From Wukongarchaeum sp048886645 (lineage in GTDB: Archaea > Asgardarchaeota > Wukongarchaeia > Wukongarchaeales > Wukongarchaeaceae), in assembly GCA_048886645.1 (NCBI GenBank), contig JBHLKN010000052.1, positions 1 through 13,409 on the forward strand: a stretch of DNA of 13,409 bases, written 5' to 3'. Below the pieces are notes generated by a model. It saw nothing but the letters and a program-made list of their open reading frames with translations. It was not told the origin of the DNA and did not search any database. Shown piece after piece: positions 1-6,919 of the stretch; within the stretch, counting starts at the first letter, position 1, and every line of letters begins with the position of its first letter. The position numbers and the translations under genes were made by a program.

Positions 1-3000
1 TGCTTTTAAAACTTAAGAAAAGAACTAACAAACAACTAAAACTTCGAAAAGGATGCGGACTCTTTATCACAGCTATCTTAGTCTTCTCAACGCTGACACT
101 GCTCGTAGATGTACAACCAGCTGAAGCTGCTTCTGGCACTTATACTGAAGATTTCACAACAACAACCTACAGGGATCCCTCTAACACGAACGTTTCAGGC
201 TGGGGCATTGGAAACATAAACCTGCCAAATAAAAACCCCACCCTCGCCGGCTACCGCGACACCACCAATGCTCGTGGTGTTTTTGTTTCCGGTGACTACG
301 CCTACGTAGCCGATGCAGGTGCTGGTTTGCGTGTTATAAACATCACAGATCCAGAAAATCCCACCCTCGCCGGCACCTGCGACACCCCCGGTTTTGCTTA
401 TCGTGTTTTTGTTTCCGGTGACTACGCCTACATAGCTGATGCAACTTCTGGTTTGCAGGTTATAAACATCACAGATCCAGAAAATCCCACCCTCGCCGGC
501 TCCTACGCCACCACTGATGCTCGTGGTGTTTTTGTTGACGGTGATTACGCCTACGTAGCCGATTTTGAACAAGGTTTGCAGGTTGTAAACATAACAGATC
601 CCACTACCCCCACCAGCGTCGCCTTCTACGACACCCCCGGTCTTGCTCTTGGTGTTTTTGTTGACGGTGATTACGCCTACGTAGCCGACTATAATTCTGG
701 TTTAAAGGTTGTAAACATAACAGATCCCACAACTCCTTCTCTCGCTGGCTCCTACAACACCCCTGGTCAGGCTTTTGGTGTTTTTGTTTCCGGTGACTAC
801 GCCTACATAGCCGACGGAGGTTTTGGTTTGCAGGTTATAAACATCACAGATCCAGAAAATCCCACCCTCGCTGGTACCTACAATACCCCCAGTGCTGCTC
901 ATGTTGTTTATGTTTCCGGTGACTACGCCTACATAGCCGACTTTGGTTCTGGTTTGCTGGTTATAAACATCATAGATCCAGAAAATCCCACCTTCGCCGG
1001 CTCCTGCGACACTCCCGATTATTCTTATGGTGTTTATGTTTCAGGTGACTACGCCTACATAGCCGACAGACTTTCTGGTTTGCAAATTGTTAAGATCGCT
1101 GATCCCGTACCCCCGACCCTTGCAGGCTTCTACGACACCCTCGGTTATGCTTGGGATGTTTATGTTTCAGGTGATTACGCTTACATAGCCGAGGGGAGTC
1201 AAGGTTTGCAGGTTATAAACATCAGTGATCCAAAAAATCCCACTCTTGTAGGCACCTACAACACCCCTGGTGACGCCCGTGATGTTTTTGTTTCCGGTGA
1301 CTACGCCTACATAGCCGATGACGGTTCTGGTTTGCAGGTTGTAAATATTACTGATCCCACGACACCTACCCTTGCAGGCTCTAACGACACCCCCGGTAAT
1401 GCTCGTGGTGTTTTTGTTTCCGGTGACTACGCCTACATAGCCGACGGATTTTCTGGTTTGCAGGTTGTAAATATTACTGATCCCAAAAATCCTATCAACG
1501 TCAGTAACTACGACACCCCCGATTTTGCTGAGGATGTTTTTGTTTCCGGTGACTACGCCTACGTAGCCGACTATATATTTGGTGGTTTGCAGGTTGTAAA
1601 TATAAGTGATCCAACAAACCCTACTCTTGCAGGCTCCTACGACACCCCCGGTTATGCTCTTGGTGTTTTTGTTTCAGGTGACTACGCCTATATAGCCGAT
1701 AGAGAATCTGGTTTGCTGGTTTTTGATATCAGTGATCCCACGACCCCTACCCTTGTCGACTCATATGACACCCCCGATCAGGCGTGGGATGTTTTTGTTT
1801 CCGGTGACTACGCCTACGTAGCCGACAGACTTTCTGGTTTGCAGGTTGTAAATATTACTGATCCCAAAAATCCCACCCTTGCAGGCTCCTACGACACCCC
1901 CGATAATGCTCTTGGTGTTTTTGTTTCCGGTGATTACGCCTACGTAGCCGACGGTGGTGGGGGGTATACTTCTGGTTTGCAGGTTGTTGAGGTGATGAGG
2001 AATAAATGTCGTTACTTTGAGTCTCTTGCTGTTGCTCAGTCTTTACAGGTTTTTCCAGATAGTCCGGTTTCATTGGTTAATGCAACTTTAACTCGTACTG
2101 ATTCTGAACCAGCAGATACCAGTATCACCTACTATCTTTCTGCGGATAATGGTTTGCATTGGGAGCAAGTTACTCCAGGAGTAGAGCATGTCTTTGCGAA
2201 CACTGGTTATCAGTTGAAGTGGAAGGCTGTTTTAACAACTTCTAACTTCACGAAAACACCCACTATATCCTTTCTTTCCATCACGTATAACACGGTTTTG
2301 AACGCTCCTACCCTATCATCTCCTGCAGATGGGGCGATTACTAATGATAATACGCCTACTTTCCAATGGCAAGCTATTTCAGGGGCTGCAAGCTACTTAA
2401 TGCAGCTGGATAATGTAACAAGTTTTAATTCTGTTAACCTTATTAATGCTACAGTATTAGCCCCTGATACAAGTTATACACCTATTACAGCTTTGTTTGA
2501 TGACACTTGGTATTGGAGGGTTGCTGCCAACGATTCTGATGGAGACTTAGGAGTGTTCTCAAGCTTTCGAAGCATCATAATAGATGCAACACCGCCAGGA
2601 ACTCCTTCCTTATTGTCTCCAAGCAATGAATCTGCTATTAGTGATAACACGCCCACCTTCTCATGGACCAGCGTTCTCAGCGCTTCCTACTACATCCTAC
2701 AACTAGACAGTTCTCCCACCTTCACTTCTCTTGATCTTATCACGGTAAGCGGCATAACTTCCACAAGCCACACCCCAACTACTGCCCTTTCTGACGGCGA
2801 CTGGTACTGGAAAGTTTGCGCAGTAGACGATGTAGAAAACCAAGGCCCCTATTCAGACTCCTACAATTTGGCTGTTGACACCACGCTTCCAACTATCGAC
2901 AGTCCTGAAGATATATCTTATGAAGAAGGTTCTACAGGATATAATATCACTTGGAACCCCAGCGATAGTAACCCCTATAATTGCACTATCATGATGAATG

Positions 3001-3251
3001 ACATGGTGGTATTTAGTGGTTCTTGGGACGGTAGCCCTATAACGTGGAACGTTGATGGTCTCTCACCAGGCACATACATATATATTTGCACTGTCTTCGA
3101 TGCAGCGGGTAACAGTGTTAGCGATTCAGTGACAGTAACGGTTACAGAAGCAGAAGAAGAGGAAGGATTTCCGTGGCTCTTGGCAGGTATCGGCATAGTA
3201 GTAGTAGTTGCGTTAATCGCTGCAGCGTTAATATTCTTCAAAAAAGAATAA
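1..3251 (+). CDS. Large exported LVIVD beta-propeller / Fn3-Ig surface protein, membrane anchored (start codon cut by window edge)
   Basis: Surface-displayed adhesion or ligand-binding protein (inferred). The frame is open from the first base: the window begins with TG followed by Leu-Leu-Lys-Leu-Lys-Lys-Arg, so the start (ATG, GTG or TTG) lies one base upstream and the protein is about 1083 aa. Residues 1-45 form a signal peptide: a Lys/Arg-rich start, a hydrophobic stretch (LFITAILVFSTLTLL) and a cleavage-like AEAA. Residues about 80-660 hold 14 repeats of about 42 aa with the core GDYAYxAD...GLxVxNITDP, the LVIVD type that forms beta-propeller blades. Then come a beta-rich domain (about 665-760), two Fn3-like domains with NTPTFxW motifs (about 765-950), an Ig-like domain with SPEDISYEEGSTG and GTYIYICTVFDAAGNS (about 955-1050), an acidic EEEE linker, and a C-terminal helix ending FFKKE. 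An internal TTG at 327 is not the start. It would delete the signal peptide and the first blade. The final Ig-like domain resembles those common in Asgard surface proteins. Confidence 0.9.
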   Translation, partial: LLKLKKRTNKQLKLRKGCGLFITAILVFSTLTLLVDVQPAEAASGTYTEDFTTTTYRDPSNTNVSGWGIGNINLPNKNPTLAGYRDTTNARGVFVSGDYAYVADAGAGLRVINITDPENPTLAGTCDTPGFAYRVFVSGDYAYIADATSGLQVINITDPENPTLAGSYATTDARGVFVDGDYAYVADFEQGLQVVNITDPTTPTSVAFYDTPGLALGVFVDGDYAYVADYNSGLKVVNITDPTTPSLAGSYNTPGQAFGVFVSGDYAYIADGGFGLQVINITDPENPTLAGTYNTPSAAHVVYVSGDYAYIADFGSGLLVINIIDPENPTFAGSCDTPDYSYGVYVSGDYAYIADRLSGLQIVKIADPVPPTLAGFYDTLGYAWDVYVSGDYAYIAEGSQGLQVINISDPKNPTLVGTYNTPGDARDVFVSGDYAYIADDGSGLQVVNITDPTTPTLAGSNDTPGNARGVFVSGDYAYIADGFSGLQVVNITDPKNPINVSNYDTPDFAEDVFVSGDYAYVADYIFGGLQVVNISDPTNPTLAGSYDTPGYALGVFVSGDYAYIADRESGLLVFDISDPTTPTLVDSYDTPDQAWDVFVSGDYAYVADRLSGLQVVNITDPKNPTLAGSYDTPDNALGVFVSGDYAYVADGGGGYTSGLQVVEVMRNKCRYFESLAVAQSLQVFPDSPVSLVNATLTRTDSEPADTSITYYLSADNGLHWEQVTPGVEHVFANTGYQLKWKAVLTTSNFTKTPTISFLSITYNTVLNAPTLSSPADGAITNDNTPTFQWQAISGAASYLMQLDNVTSFNSVNLINATVLAPDTSYTPITALFDDTWYWRVAANDSDGDLGVFSSFRSIIIDATPPGTPSLLSPSNESAISDNTPTFSWTSVLSASYYILQLDSSPTFTSLDLITVSGITSTSHTPTTALSDGDWYWKVCAVDDVENQGPYSDSYNLAVDTTLPTIDSPEDISYEEGSTGYNITWNPSDSNPYNCTIMMNDMVVFSGSWDGSPITWNVDGLSPGTYIYICTVFDAAGNSVSDSVTVTVTEAEEEEGFPWLLAGIGIVVVVALIAAALIFFKKE
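235..1990 (+). repeat. 14 tandem ~126-bp LVIVD repeat units inside the surface protein gene
   Basis: Each unit encodes one GDYAYxA-containing blade. The usual period is 126 bp (42 codons). The eleventh unit has one extra glycine codon, and the fourteenth carries a short Gly-rich insertion before degenerating. Sub-families of units share stretches of DNA. For example, 43 bp starting at 1450 recur exactly at 1831, 381 bp (three units) later. Units 1, 2, 5 and 6 share the 'cagatccagaaaatcccacc' form, while units 9, 10 and 13 share an 'aatattactgatccc' form. This mosaic is what segmental duplication or unequal recombination within the array would give. The array is visibly richer in G+C than the flanking DNA. 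Confidence 0.9.
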
Positions 3252-3291
3252 AATAAGGCGAAATATCATAGTGTATTATAAAAACGAAGTT

Positions 3292-3332
3292 AAAAGGAGA
3301 TTAAGGTTTTAACACCTTATTCTCCCTTTTTT
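3292..3332 (+). terminator. Hairpin plus T-tract terminator after the surface protein gene
   Basis: The left arm aaaaggagattaaggt (3292-3307) pairs with accttattctccctttt (3314-3330) across a 6-nt loop. There is one bulged G and one T-T mismatch, and a T6 run starts within the right arm. It lies 40 nt after the TAA of the propeller gene. The hairpin is long for archaea, where T-tracts alone often terminate, but its position and direction fit. Confidence 0.7.
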
Positions 3333-3798
3333 ATTGTTTCTTCTTAATGAAGAGATAAACAAAATGATCTAACAACAAATAATATTAAGCGTAAACTTGA
3401 TTTGGAGTTTCTTTTTTATTGTTTTTTTATTCGTTTTGAAATTTATTTTCATATTTTTCACATCTTCTTCGATGGTAATTTTACACCCACTAAATAATTA
3501 GAGAAAATATAAATAAAATAATTGAATATAACTAATAATGATAATCATGAATTTGTGCTAATATTTTACCGATTTTTTTTAATATTATTTTATTTTTTGT
3601 GAGTGGTTTGTATAGCATTGTTTGGTTTTTGATGTTGTTGAACCATTTTGTATCTATTTTTCATATGTATTAAAACGAAAGGATTATAAGTTGAAGTTAT
3701 TAATAAGCGTTGTTAATTTAAACTAAATAAGAAGAGTTGATGGGGTTCTTATAGCCTTTACTTTATATGCAATTGGTTGGTGAAAAGGAGATCTTAAT
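3333..3798. other. AT-rich intergenic region with no gene seen
   Basis: About 465 bp between the first terminator and the first HEAT gene. It is very rich in A and T with many T-runs (for example around 3410-3430 and 3575-3600). I found no open frame with a ribosome binding site, no tRNA and no convincing paired structure. The last 50 bases contain the promoter candidates of the next gene. Confidence 0.5.
3746..3769 (+). promoter_or_regulatory. Candidate TATA elements for the first HEAT-repeat gene
   Basis: Two TATA-like stretches precede the gene: TTCTTATAG (3746-3754) and CTTTATATG (3761-3769). The first would start transcription near 3778 and leave the AAGGAGAT ribosome site (3785-3792) in the transcript. 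The second matches TATA better but would start the RNA near 3794, after the ribosome site. The first is therefore more compatible with the strong Shine-Dalgarno motif. Confidence 0.35.
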
Positions 3799-4974
3799 AT
3801 GGGAATATCTGATGATTCGTTTATAACCAAAAGGGAGGGTTGTACGGAAAAAGAACGGACTGTAGAAAAACTGATTCAGGATTTGAAAGATGAGGATAAA
3901 CATGTGCGAAGGAGGGCAATAACAACCCTTGGTAATATAGGGGATGAAAAGGCAATAGAACCGCTCATAGAAGCTTTAAAAGATGAAGATAAACACGTTA
4001 GATGGAGGGCAGCATGGGCTCTTGGAGAGATAGGGGATGAAATGGCAGTAGATGCCCTCATGCAAGCTCTGAAGGATGAAGATGTCGATGTTCGAAGGGA
4101 AGCAACATCAGCCCTTGAAAATATCGGAAATGTAAATGCAATAGAACCTCTAATAGAAGCTCTTAAAGACGAAGATAAACACGTTAGATGGAGGGCAGTA
4201 TGGGCCCTTGAAGAGATAGGGGATGAAAGGGTAATAAACCCGCTTATAAANNNNNNNNNNNNNNNNNNNNNNNNNNNNNNNNNNNNNNNNNNNNNNNNNN
4301 NNNNNNNNNNNNNNNNNNNNNNNNNNNNNNNNNNNNNNNNNNNNNNNNNNGATAAACACGTTAGATGGAGGGCAGTATGGGCCCTTGAAGAGATAGGGGA
4401 TGAAAGGGTAATAAACCCGCTTATAAACGCCTTAAAAGATGAAGATGAATACGTTCGAAGGAGAGCGTCGATAGCTCTTGAAAAGATAGGCGAACCAGCG
4501 GTAAAACCGCTCTTTAAAGCTCTAAAAGATAAAAATAAGTATATTCGAAAGGAAGTAGTATGGGTTCTTGAAAAGATAGGAAAACCGGCAGTAGAACCTC
4601 TAATTCAAAGTCTGAAAGATGAAGACGAAGATATTAGAAGGAGAGCAATATCAACCTTGGGAAAAATAAGAGACGCAAGAGCAATAGAACCATTAATCCT
4701 AGCTCTAAAAGACGAAGACAAAGAAGTTCGAAGGAGAGCAATATCAACCTTGGGAAAAATAAGAGACGCAAGAGCAATAGAACCATTAATCCTAGCTCTA
4801 AAAGACGAAGACAAACATATCAAAAAAAGAACAATAACAACCCTAGGCAAAATCGGGGACGTAAGAGCAACAGAACCGTTAATTCAAACCTTAAACGATA
4901 AAGATAAGGATCTTCAGAAAGTTGCAGAAAATGCTTTAAAAAAGATCAAACCAAAGAAGAAAAAGCGAAAATGA
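3799..4974 (+). CDS. HEAT-repeat (PBS-lyase-like) protein with lysine-rich tail, interrupted by an assembly gap
   Basis: Predicted alpha-solenoid scaffold; no enzyme motif is visible. The ATG follows AAGGAGATC with 8 nt spacing, which fixes the start. After a 25-residue N-terminus the protein is a run of about 31-residue units of the form LIxALKDEDxxVRxxAxxALxxIGDxxAIxP. Two units are one residue shorter (GEPAVKP, GKPAVEP). The last unit runs into a basic tail ending KPKKKKRK. The internal N gap (4251-4350) makes the translated 391 aa unreliable. Joining the identical 77-bp flanks removes 177 bp, keeps the frame and repeat phase, and gives 332 aa. The 'PBS lyase' name is historical for this repeat and does not imply phycobilin chemistry. 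Likely roles are protein-protein or, given the tail, nucleic-acid contact (inference). The second HEAT gene lies 750 bp downstream. Confidence 0.85.
   Translation: MGISDDSFITKREGCTEKERTVEKLIQDLKDEDKHVRRRAITTLGNIGDEKAIEPLIEALKDEDKHVRWRAAWALGEIGDEMAVDALMQALKDEDVDVRREATSALENIGNVNAIEPLIEALKDEDKHVRWRAVWALEEIGDERVINPLIXXXXXXXXXXXXXXXXXXXXXXXXXXXXXXXXXXDKHVRWRAVWALEEIGDERVINPLINALKDEDEYVRRRASIALEKIGEPAVKPLFKALKDKNKYIRKEVVWVLEKIGKPAVEPLIQSLKDEDEDIRRRAISTLGKIRDARAIEPLILALKDEDKEVRRRAISTLGKIRDARAIEPLILALKDEDKHIKKRTITTLGKIGDVRATEPLIQTLNDKDKDLQKVAENALKKIKPKKKKRK
4174..4427. other. Scaffold gap (100 N) flanked by exact 77-bp direct copies
   Basis: Bases 4251-4350 are exactly 100 N. The 77 bases immediately before (4174-4250) are identical to the 77 immediately after (4351-4427). 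Both encode the same HEAT segment from Asp-Lys-His-Val to Pro-Leu-Ile. An exact overlap equal to a common assembler k-mer length suggests two contig ends sharing one k-mer, joined with placeholder Ns. The spacing between copies (177 bp) is not a multiple of the 93-bp repeat unit, so 100 N is unlikely to be the true gap length. Confidence 0.9.
4637..4815 (+). repeat. Exact 86-bp tandem duplication of one HEAT unit (93-bp period)
   Basis: Bases 4637-4722 and 4730-4815 are identical. Both encode a unit running from Arg-Arg-Arg-Ala-Ile-Ser to Lys-Asp-Glu-Asp-Lys. The lack of even silent differences, against the divergence of other units, indicates a recent duplication or gene conversion of a whole unit. 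Confidence 0.9.
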
Positions 4975-5419
4975 TATAAAATTTTAATTAATTATACGAC
5001 AGGACTATCGTTTTCTTATAATAGCGTTTTTTACTTGTTTTAATCAATTCAAACTTTTTACGGATACTCTTTTTTTAGTCGTTTTAAGAGTCTTTTATAT
5101 AGTTCTTCTTGGTTTGCGAGGTTGTTATAATAATAAAACAAGGGTGTTCATATTTTAATTATATCAATCACAGTTATCATTGCAATAAAACTACTTTCTT
5201 AACCTTATCCACAATATATTTTAAAAGTGAAAAGGGTAAAAGTGGTTAGAGGATTGTTTGTTTCAAAAATCCAAATTTAACAGATGACTTTGGTAAATTT
5301 CCCTTTTTGAGAATAGTTTTTTAACCCTATTAAGATTTTTTTTCGTTTCTCTCTCTTAGATAGCGTGAGAAATCAAAGATTGAAGATGGGGTATATGAAC
5401 TCCCCCCTGACTAAAACCG
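4975..5419. other. Intergenic region with one weak predicted folded element (5230-5307)
   Basis: About 445 bp, mostly AT-rich, with no supported gene. Three helices abut without unpaired bases at 5230-5307: AAAAGGG (5230-5236) with CCCTTTT (5301-5307), GGATT (5251-5255) with AATCC (5268-5272), and AAATTTA (5273-5279) with TAAATTT (5294-5300). They would form a three-way junction followed by T-rich DNA. Pairings this AT-rich arise easily by chance, and the nearest TATA-like sequence (5214-5222) is poorly placed, so I rate it weak. Confidence 0.25.
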
Positions 5420-5428
5420 TTATATAAA
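5420..5428 (+). promoter_or_regulatory. TATA box for the 5451 structured RNA candidate
   Basis: TTATATAAA (5420-5428) is a near-ideal archaeal TATA box. Its TATATAA begins 30 nt before the G at 5451, where a closed, GC-rich secondary structure starts in otherwise AT-rich DNA. A separate TATA box serves the downstream HEAT gene, so this one probably drives an independent transcript. Confidence 0.55.
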
Positions 5429-5450
5429 CCACATAGTATCATTATTATTT

Positions 5451-5565
5451 GACGCGCCTGTTTCGCGTAAAGGGTGTGGACGGGGTGTCTACACGCGTAT
5501 AGTAATACCTGTAGACGGGCTTTTGATAGTATTTTATAAAACGGGTGCGTCACCCCACCTTTTTA
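5451..5565 (+). ncRNA. Predicted structured small RNA of unknown class
   Basis: An island of higher G+C in AT-rich intergenic DNA, about 100 nt long. The ends pair: GACGCGCCT (5451-5459) with GGGTGCGTC (5543-5551), nine pairs including two G-U. Inside is a strong hairpin, GTGTGGAC (5474-5481) with GTCTACAC (5487-5494), eight pairs with one G-U and a GGGGT loop. A second arm pairs AATAC (5504-5508) with GTATT (5529-5533), and it or an alternative CCTG/CGGG hairpin (5508-5519) can form. A T5 run follows at 5560-5564. ACGCG (5452-5456) can also pair with CGCGT (5464-5468), so alternative folds exist. It does not match tRNA, 5S rRNA, RNase P, SRP or a clear C/D-box RNA as I know them. A cis-regulatory role for the HEAT gene starting 160 nt later cannot be excluded. 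Confidence 0.5.
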
Positions 5566-5656
5566 ATTTCCTCTATAGACTAGGAAGAGAACACTATCTT
5601 TCTTTAAAAATTACAAAAGATGTAAATAGGATCACAGGACATACAACAATACCGTA

Positions 5657-5665
5657 TTATAAATA
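5657..5665 (+). promoter_or_regulatory. TATA box for the second HEAT-repeat gene
   Basis: TTATAAATA is centred at about 5661, giving a predicted start near 5688 and a leader of roughly 38 nt that contains the AAAGGAGGG ribosome site (5705-5713). Further TATA-like runs lie at 5676-5700, so the exact element is uncertain. Confidence 0.45.
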
Positions 5666-5725
5666 ATAATATACCATTATAATACTAACATTATAATATT
5701 ATACAAAGGAGGGTTGGCGGCCACA

Positions 5726-6370
5726 ATGATACCCGAAAACTCGTCGAAAACAAAAAAAGAGGGAGGGATTAAATCACTTATTAAAGCCTTAAAAGATGAA
5801 GATGCTGAAATTCGTAGTGAAGCCGCGTATGCATTGGGGGAGATAAAGGATAAAAGGGCAGTAAACCCGTTGATAAAAGCTTTAAAAGATGAAGATAGTG
5901 AGGTTAGAGAAGAGGTTGTGTGGGCTCTTGGAGAAATAGGCGATATAAAAGCCTTAAAACCCTTGATAGAAGCTTTGAAAGATGAGGATGTGAATGTTCG
6001 GGGGATGGTTGTAGAAGTTCTTGATAGGATAGGCGGTGAAAACGCAATAGAGCCCCTCGAACAAGCCCTAAAAGATGAGGATAGTCTTATAAGAATTGCA
6101 GCAGCGTCAATTCTTGTGATCTTAAAATATAAAAACGAAACAAAACGTATAATAGAAGCCCTAAAACATGAAAGTCTAGAAATGAGAAAAGTAGCGGTAT
6201 GGACCCTTGAAAAAATTGGCGACAAAAGAGCGATAAAACCATTGATAGAAGCTTTAAAAGATGATGATATTCTTGTCCGAGAGGGAGCAGCACAAGCCCT
6301 AGAAAAACTAGGATGGGAACCAAAAACTGATTCGGAAAAAGCTGACTACTTTAAAGCAAAAAGAGAGTAA
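5726..6370 (+). CDS. Short HEAT-repeat (PBS-lyase-like) protein
   Basis: Predicted alpha-helical solenoid of about 214 aa, likely a soluble protein-interaction module. The ribosome site GGAGG (5708-5712) leaves only 1 nt before a TTG at 5714 but 13 nt before the ATG at 5726. I choose ATG because 1 nt is too close, which removes four residues (Leu-Ala-Ala-Thr) from the longer frame. About six HEAT units follow a short Lys-rich N-terminus. Units 1-4 and the last carry the LIxALKDED motif shared with the first HEAT gene; a fifth (about 120-150, with ALKHES) has drifted. The C-terminus ends in a charged tail (TDSEKADYFKAKRE). There is no signal peptide, membrane helix or catalytic signature. It is probably a paralogue of the gene at 3799-4974 and sits between the two structured-RNA candidates. 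Confidence 0.85.
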   Translation: MIPENSSKTKKEGGIKSLIKALKDEDAEIRSEAAYALGEIKDKRAVNPLIKALKDEDSEVREEVVWALGEIGDIKALKPLIEALKDEDVNVRGMVVEVLDRIGGENAIEPLEQALKDEDSLIRIAAASILVILKYKNETKRIIEALKHESLEMRKVAVWTLEKIGDKRAIKPLIEALKDDDILVREGAAQALEKLGWEPKTDSEKADYFKAKRE

Positions 6371-6515
6371 AACAATTCTACTTGCCCCCTCTGTTATTTT
6401 TTTGAATGTAAGTGTAATATATCCTTAAGAAATTTGAAATTATACTCACCTCCCACCTTTACAGCTTCAAAGTCAATAAAAATAAGATAAAGTTCATTTT
6501 AATAAAAAAAATAGA

Positions 6516-6524
6516 TTTTATAAG
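6516..6524 (+). promoter_or_regulatory. TATA-like element left of the 6550 palindromic element
   Basis: TTTTATAAG; its TATAA begins at 6519, 31 nt before the first paired base of the folded element at 6550. This is the normal archaeal spacing for + strand transcription of that element. Confidence 0.4.
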
Positions 6525-6549
6525 GGATATATTTTTCGGGAAGAAGAGA

Positions 6550-6613
6550 GTGTACCTAACTGGTTTTAAACCAGCCAGATTCAAACTTATGAGGGATGTT
6601 AATCTAGGTACAC
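6550..6613. ncRNA. Predicted three-way-junction RNA element, strand uncertain
   Basis: The ends pair perfectly: GTGTACCT (6550-6557) with AGGTACAC (6606-6613), extendable by one A-T. Inside are two arms: CTGGT (6560-6564) with ACCAG (6570-6574), and AGATT (6577-6581) with AATCT (6601-6605) around a 19-nt loop. Only 2 nt separate the helices at each of two junctions and none at the third, giving a tidy three-way junction of 64 nt. TATA boxes lie about 30 nt outside the stem on both sides (6516-6524 for +, 6637-6644 for -), so either strand could be transcribed. It is not a tRNA: there is no complete set of arms, although the minus strand shows a T-arm-like hairpin. There is no hammerhead core. 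Alternatives are a mobile-element end or a protein-binding palindrome. Confidence 0.45.
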
Positions 6614-6636
6614 CCTAAAACGGGTTTTAATGTAGC

Positions 6637-6644
6637 TTATATAA
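6637..6644 (-). promoter_or_regulatory. Minus-strand TATA box facing the 6550 palindromic element
   Basis: The minus strand reads GGTTATATAAGC. Its TATATAA starts at 6643, 30 nt before the outer pair of the stem at 6613. This is the same spacing, and nearly the same TATA sequence, as at the 5451 RNA candidate. Confidence 0.45.
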
Positions 6645-6691
6645 CCTTTACTTGTTTTTAAAAAGAAAAAAGAAAATCTTGATTTTATCTT

Positions 6692-6889
6692 TCAAAACAT
6701 TAAATCAAAATTACGTGCTGGTTTAATCCTCCAACCTTTCTCCTTTTTCTTACCCACCTTTTCTAACCAGTATGAGGATAGGGTGTGAATTTTCTCCCGA
6801 AAAACAGAAAGAGCTTCATCTTTATCATGGAACATACTTTCAATAGGTTCCTCTTTTCTACTTCTTACTACTACTTGGTTGAGTTGCAC
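6692..6889 (-). CDS. Small charged protein of unknown function (65 aa)
   Basis: Not recognised. It starts at a GTG (6889) preceded on the minus strand by GGGGTG with about 7 nt spacing, a good ribosome site. The protein is soluble and highly charged, with an N-terminal strand-like stretch (MQLNQVVVRSR), a central predicted helix (DEALSVFREKIHTLSSYWLEKV) and a Lys-rich C-terminal part (GKKKEKGW...). There are no cysteines and no membrane segment. It begins 30 nt after the stop of the 45-aa membrane protein on the same strand, so the two are probably co-transcribed. A longer open frame on the opposite strand has poor composition and no matching leader and is taken as a shadow. Confidence 0.6.
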   Translation of the reverse strand: MQLNQVVVRSRKEEPIESMFHDKDEALSVFREKIHTLSSYWLEKVGKKKEKGWRIKPARNFDLMF

Positions 6890-6919
6890 GATTTTTCACC
6901 CCGTAATAGGCTAAAGGCT

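Noticed and set aside
235..1990. CRISPR array
   Set aside because: The repeats are 126 bp, coding and without unique spacers; they encode propeller blades.
195..2073. Several open frames on the minus strand inside the propeller gene (including 195-572, 702-902 and 1855-2073)
   Set aside because: They mirror the tandem repeat of the real gene, have repeat-derived low-complexity composition, and lack ribosome sites or promoters.
4950..4974. Nuclear localisation signal (PKKKKRK)
   Set aside because: Composition matches, but an archaeal host gives no basis for nuclear import.
5352..5415. Box C/D guide RNA
   Set aside because: A CTGA and a C-box-like GTGAGA occur, but the C box lacks RTGATGA and the spacing of internal boxes is not convincing.
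6378..6453. Perfect GGAGGTGA on the minus strand (6446-6453) followed by a 23-codon frame from the embedded GTG
   Set aside because: The start codon lies inside the ribosome motif, no other start is at proper distance, and there is no TATA at a convincing place.
6550..6613. tRNA or tRNA-like gene
   Set aside because: The minus strand shows a T-arm-like hairpin and an acceptor-like stem, but only about 28 nt remain for D and anticodon arms, and the T-loop lacks the usual TTC.
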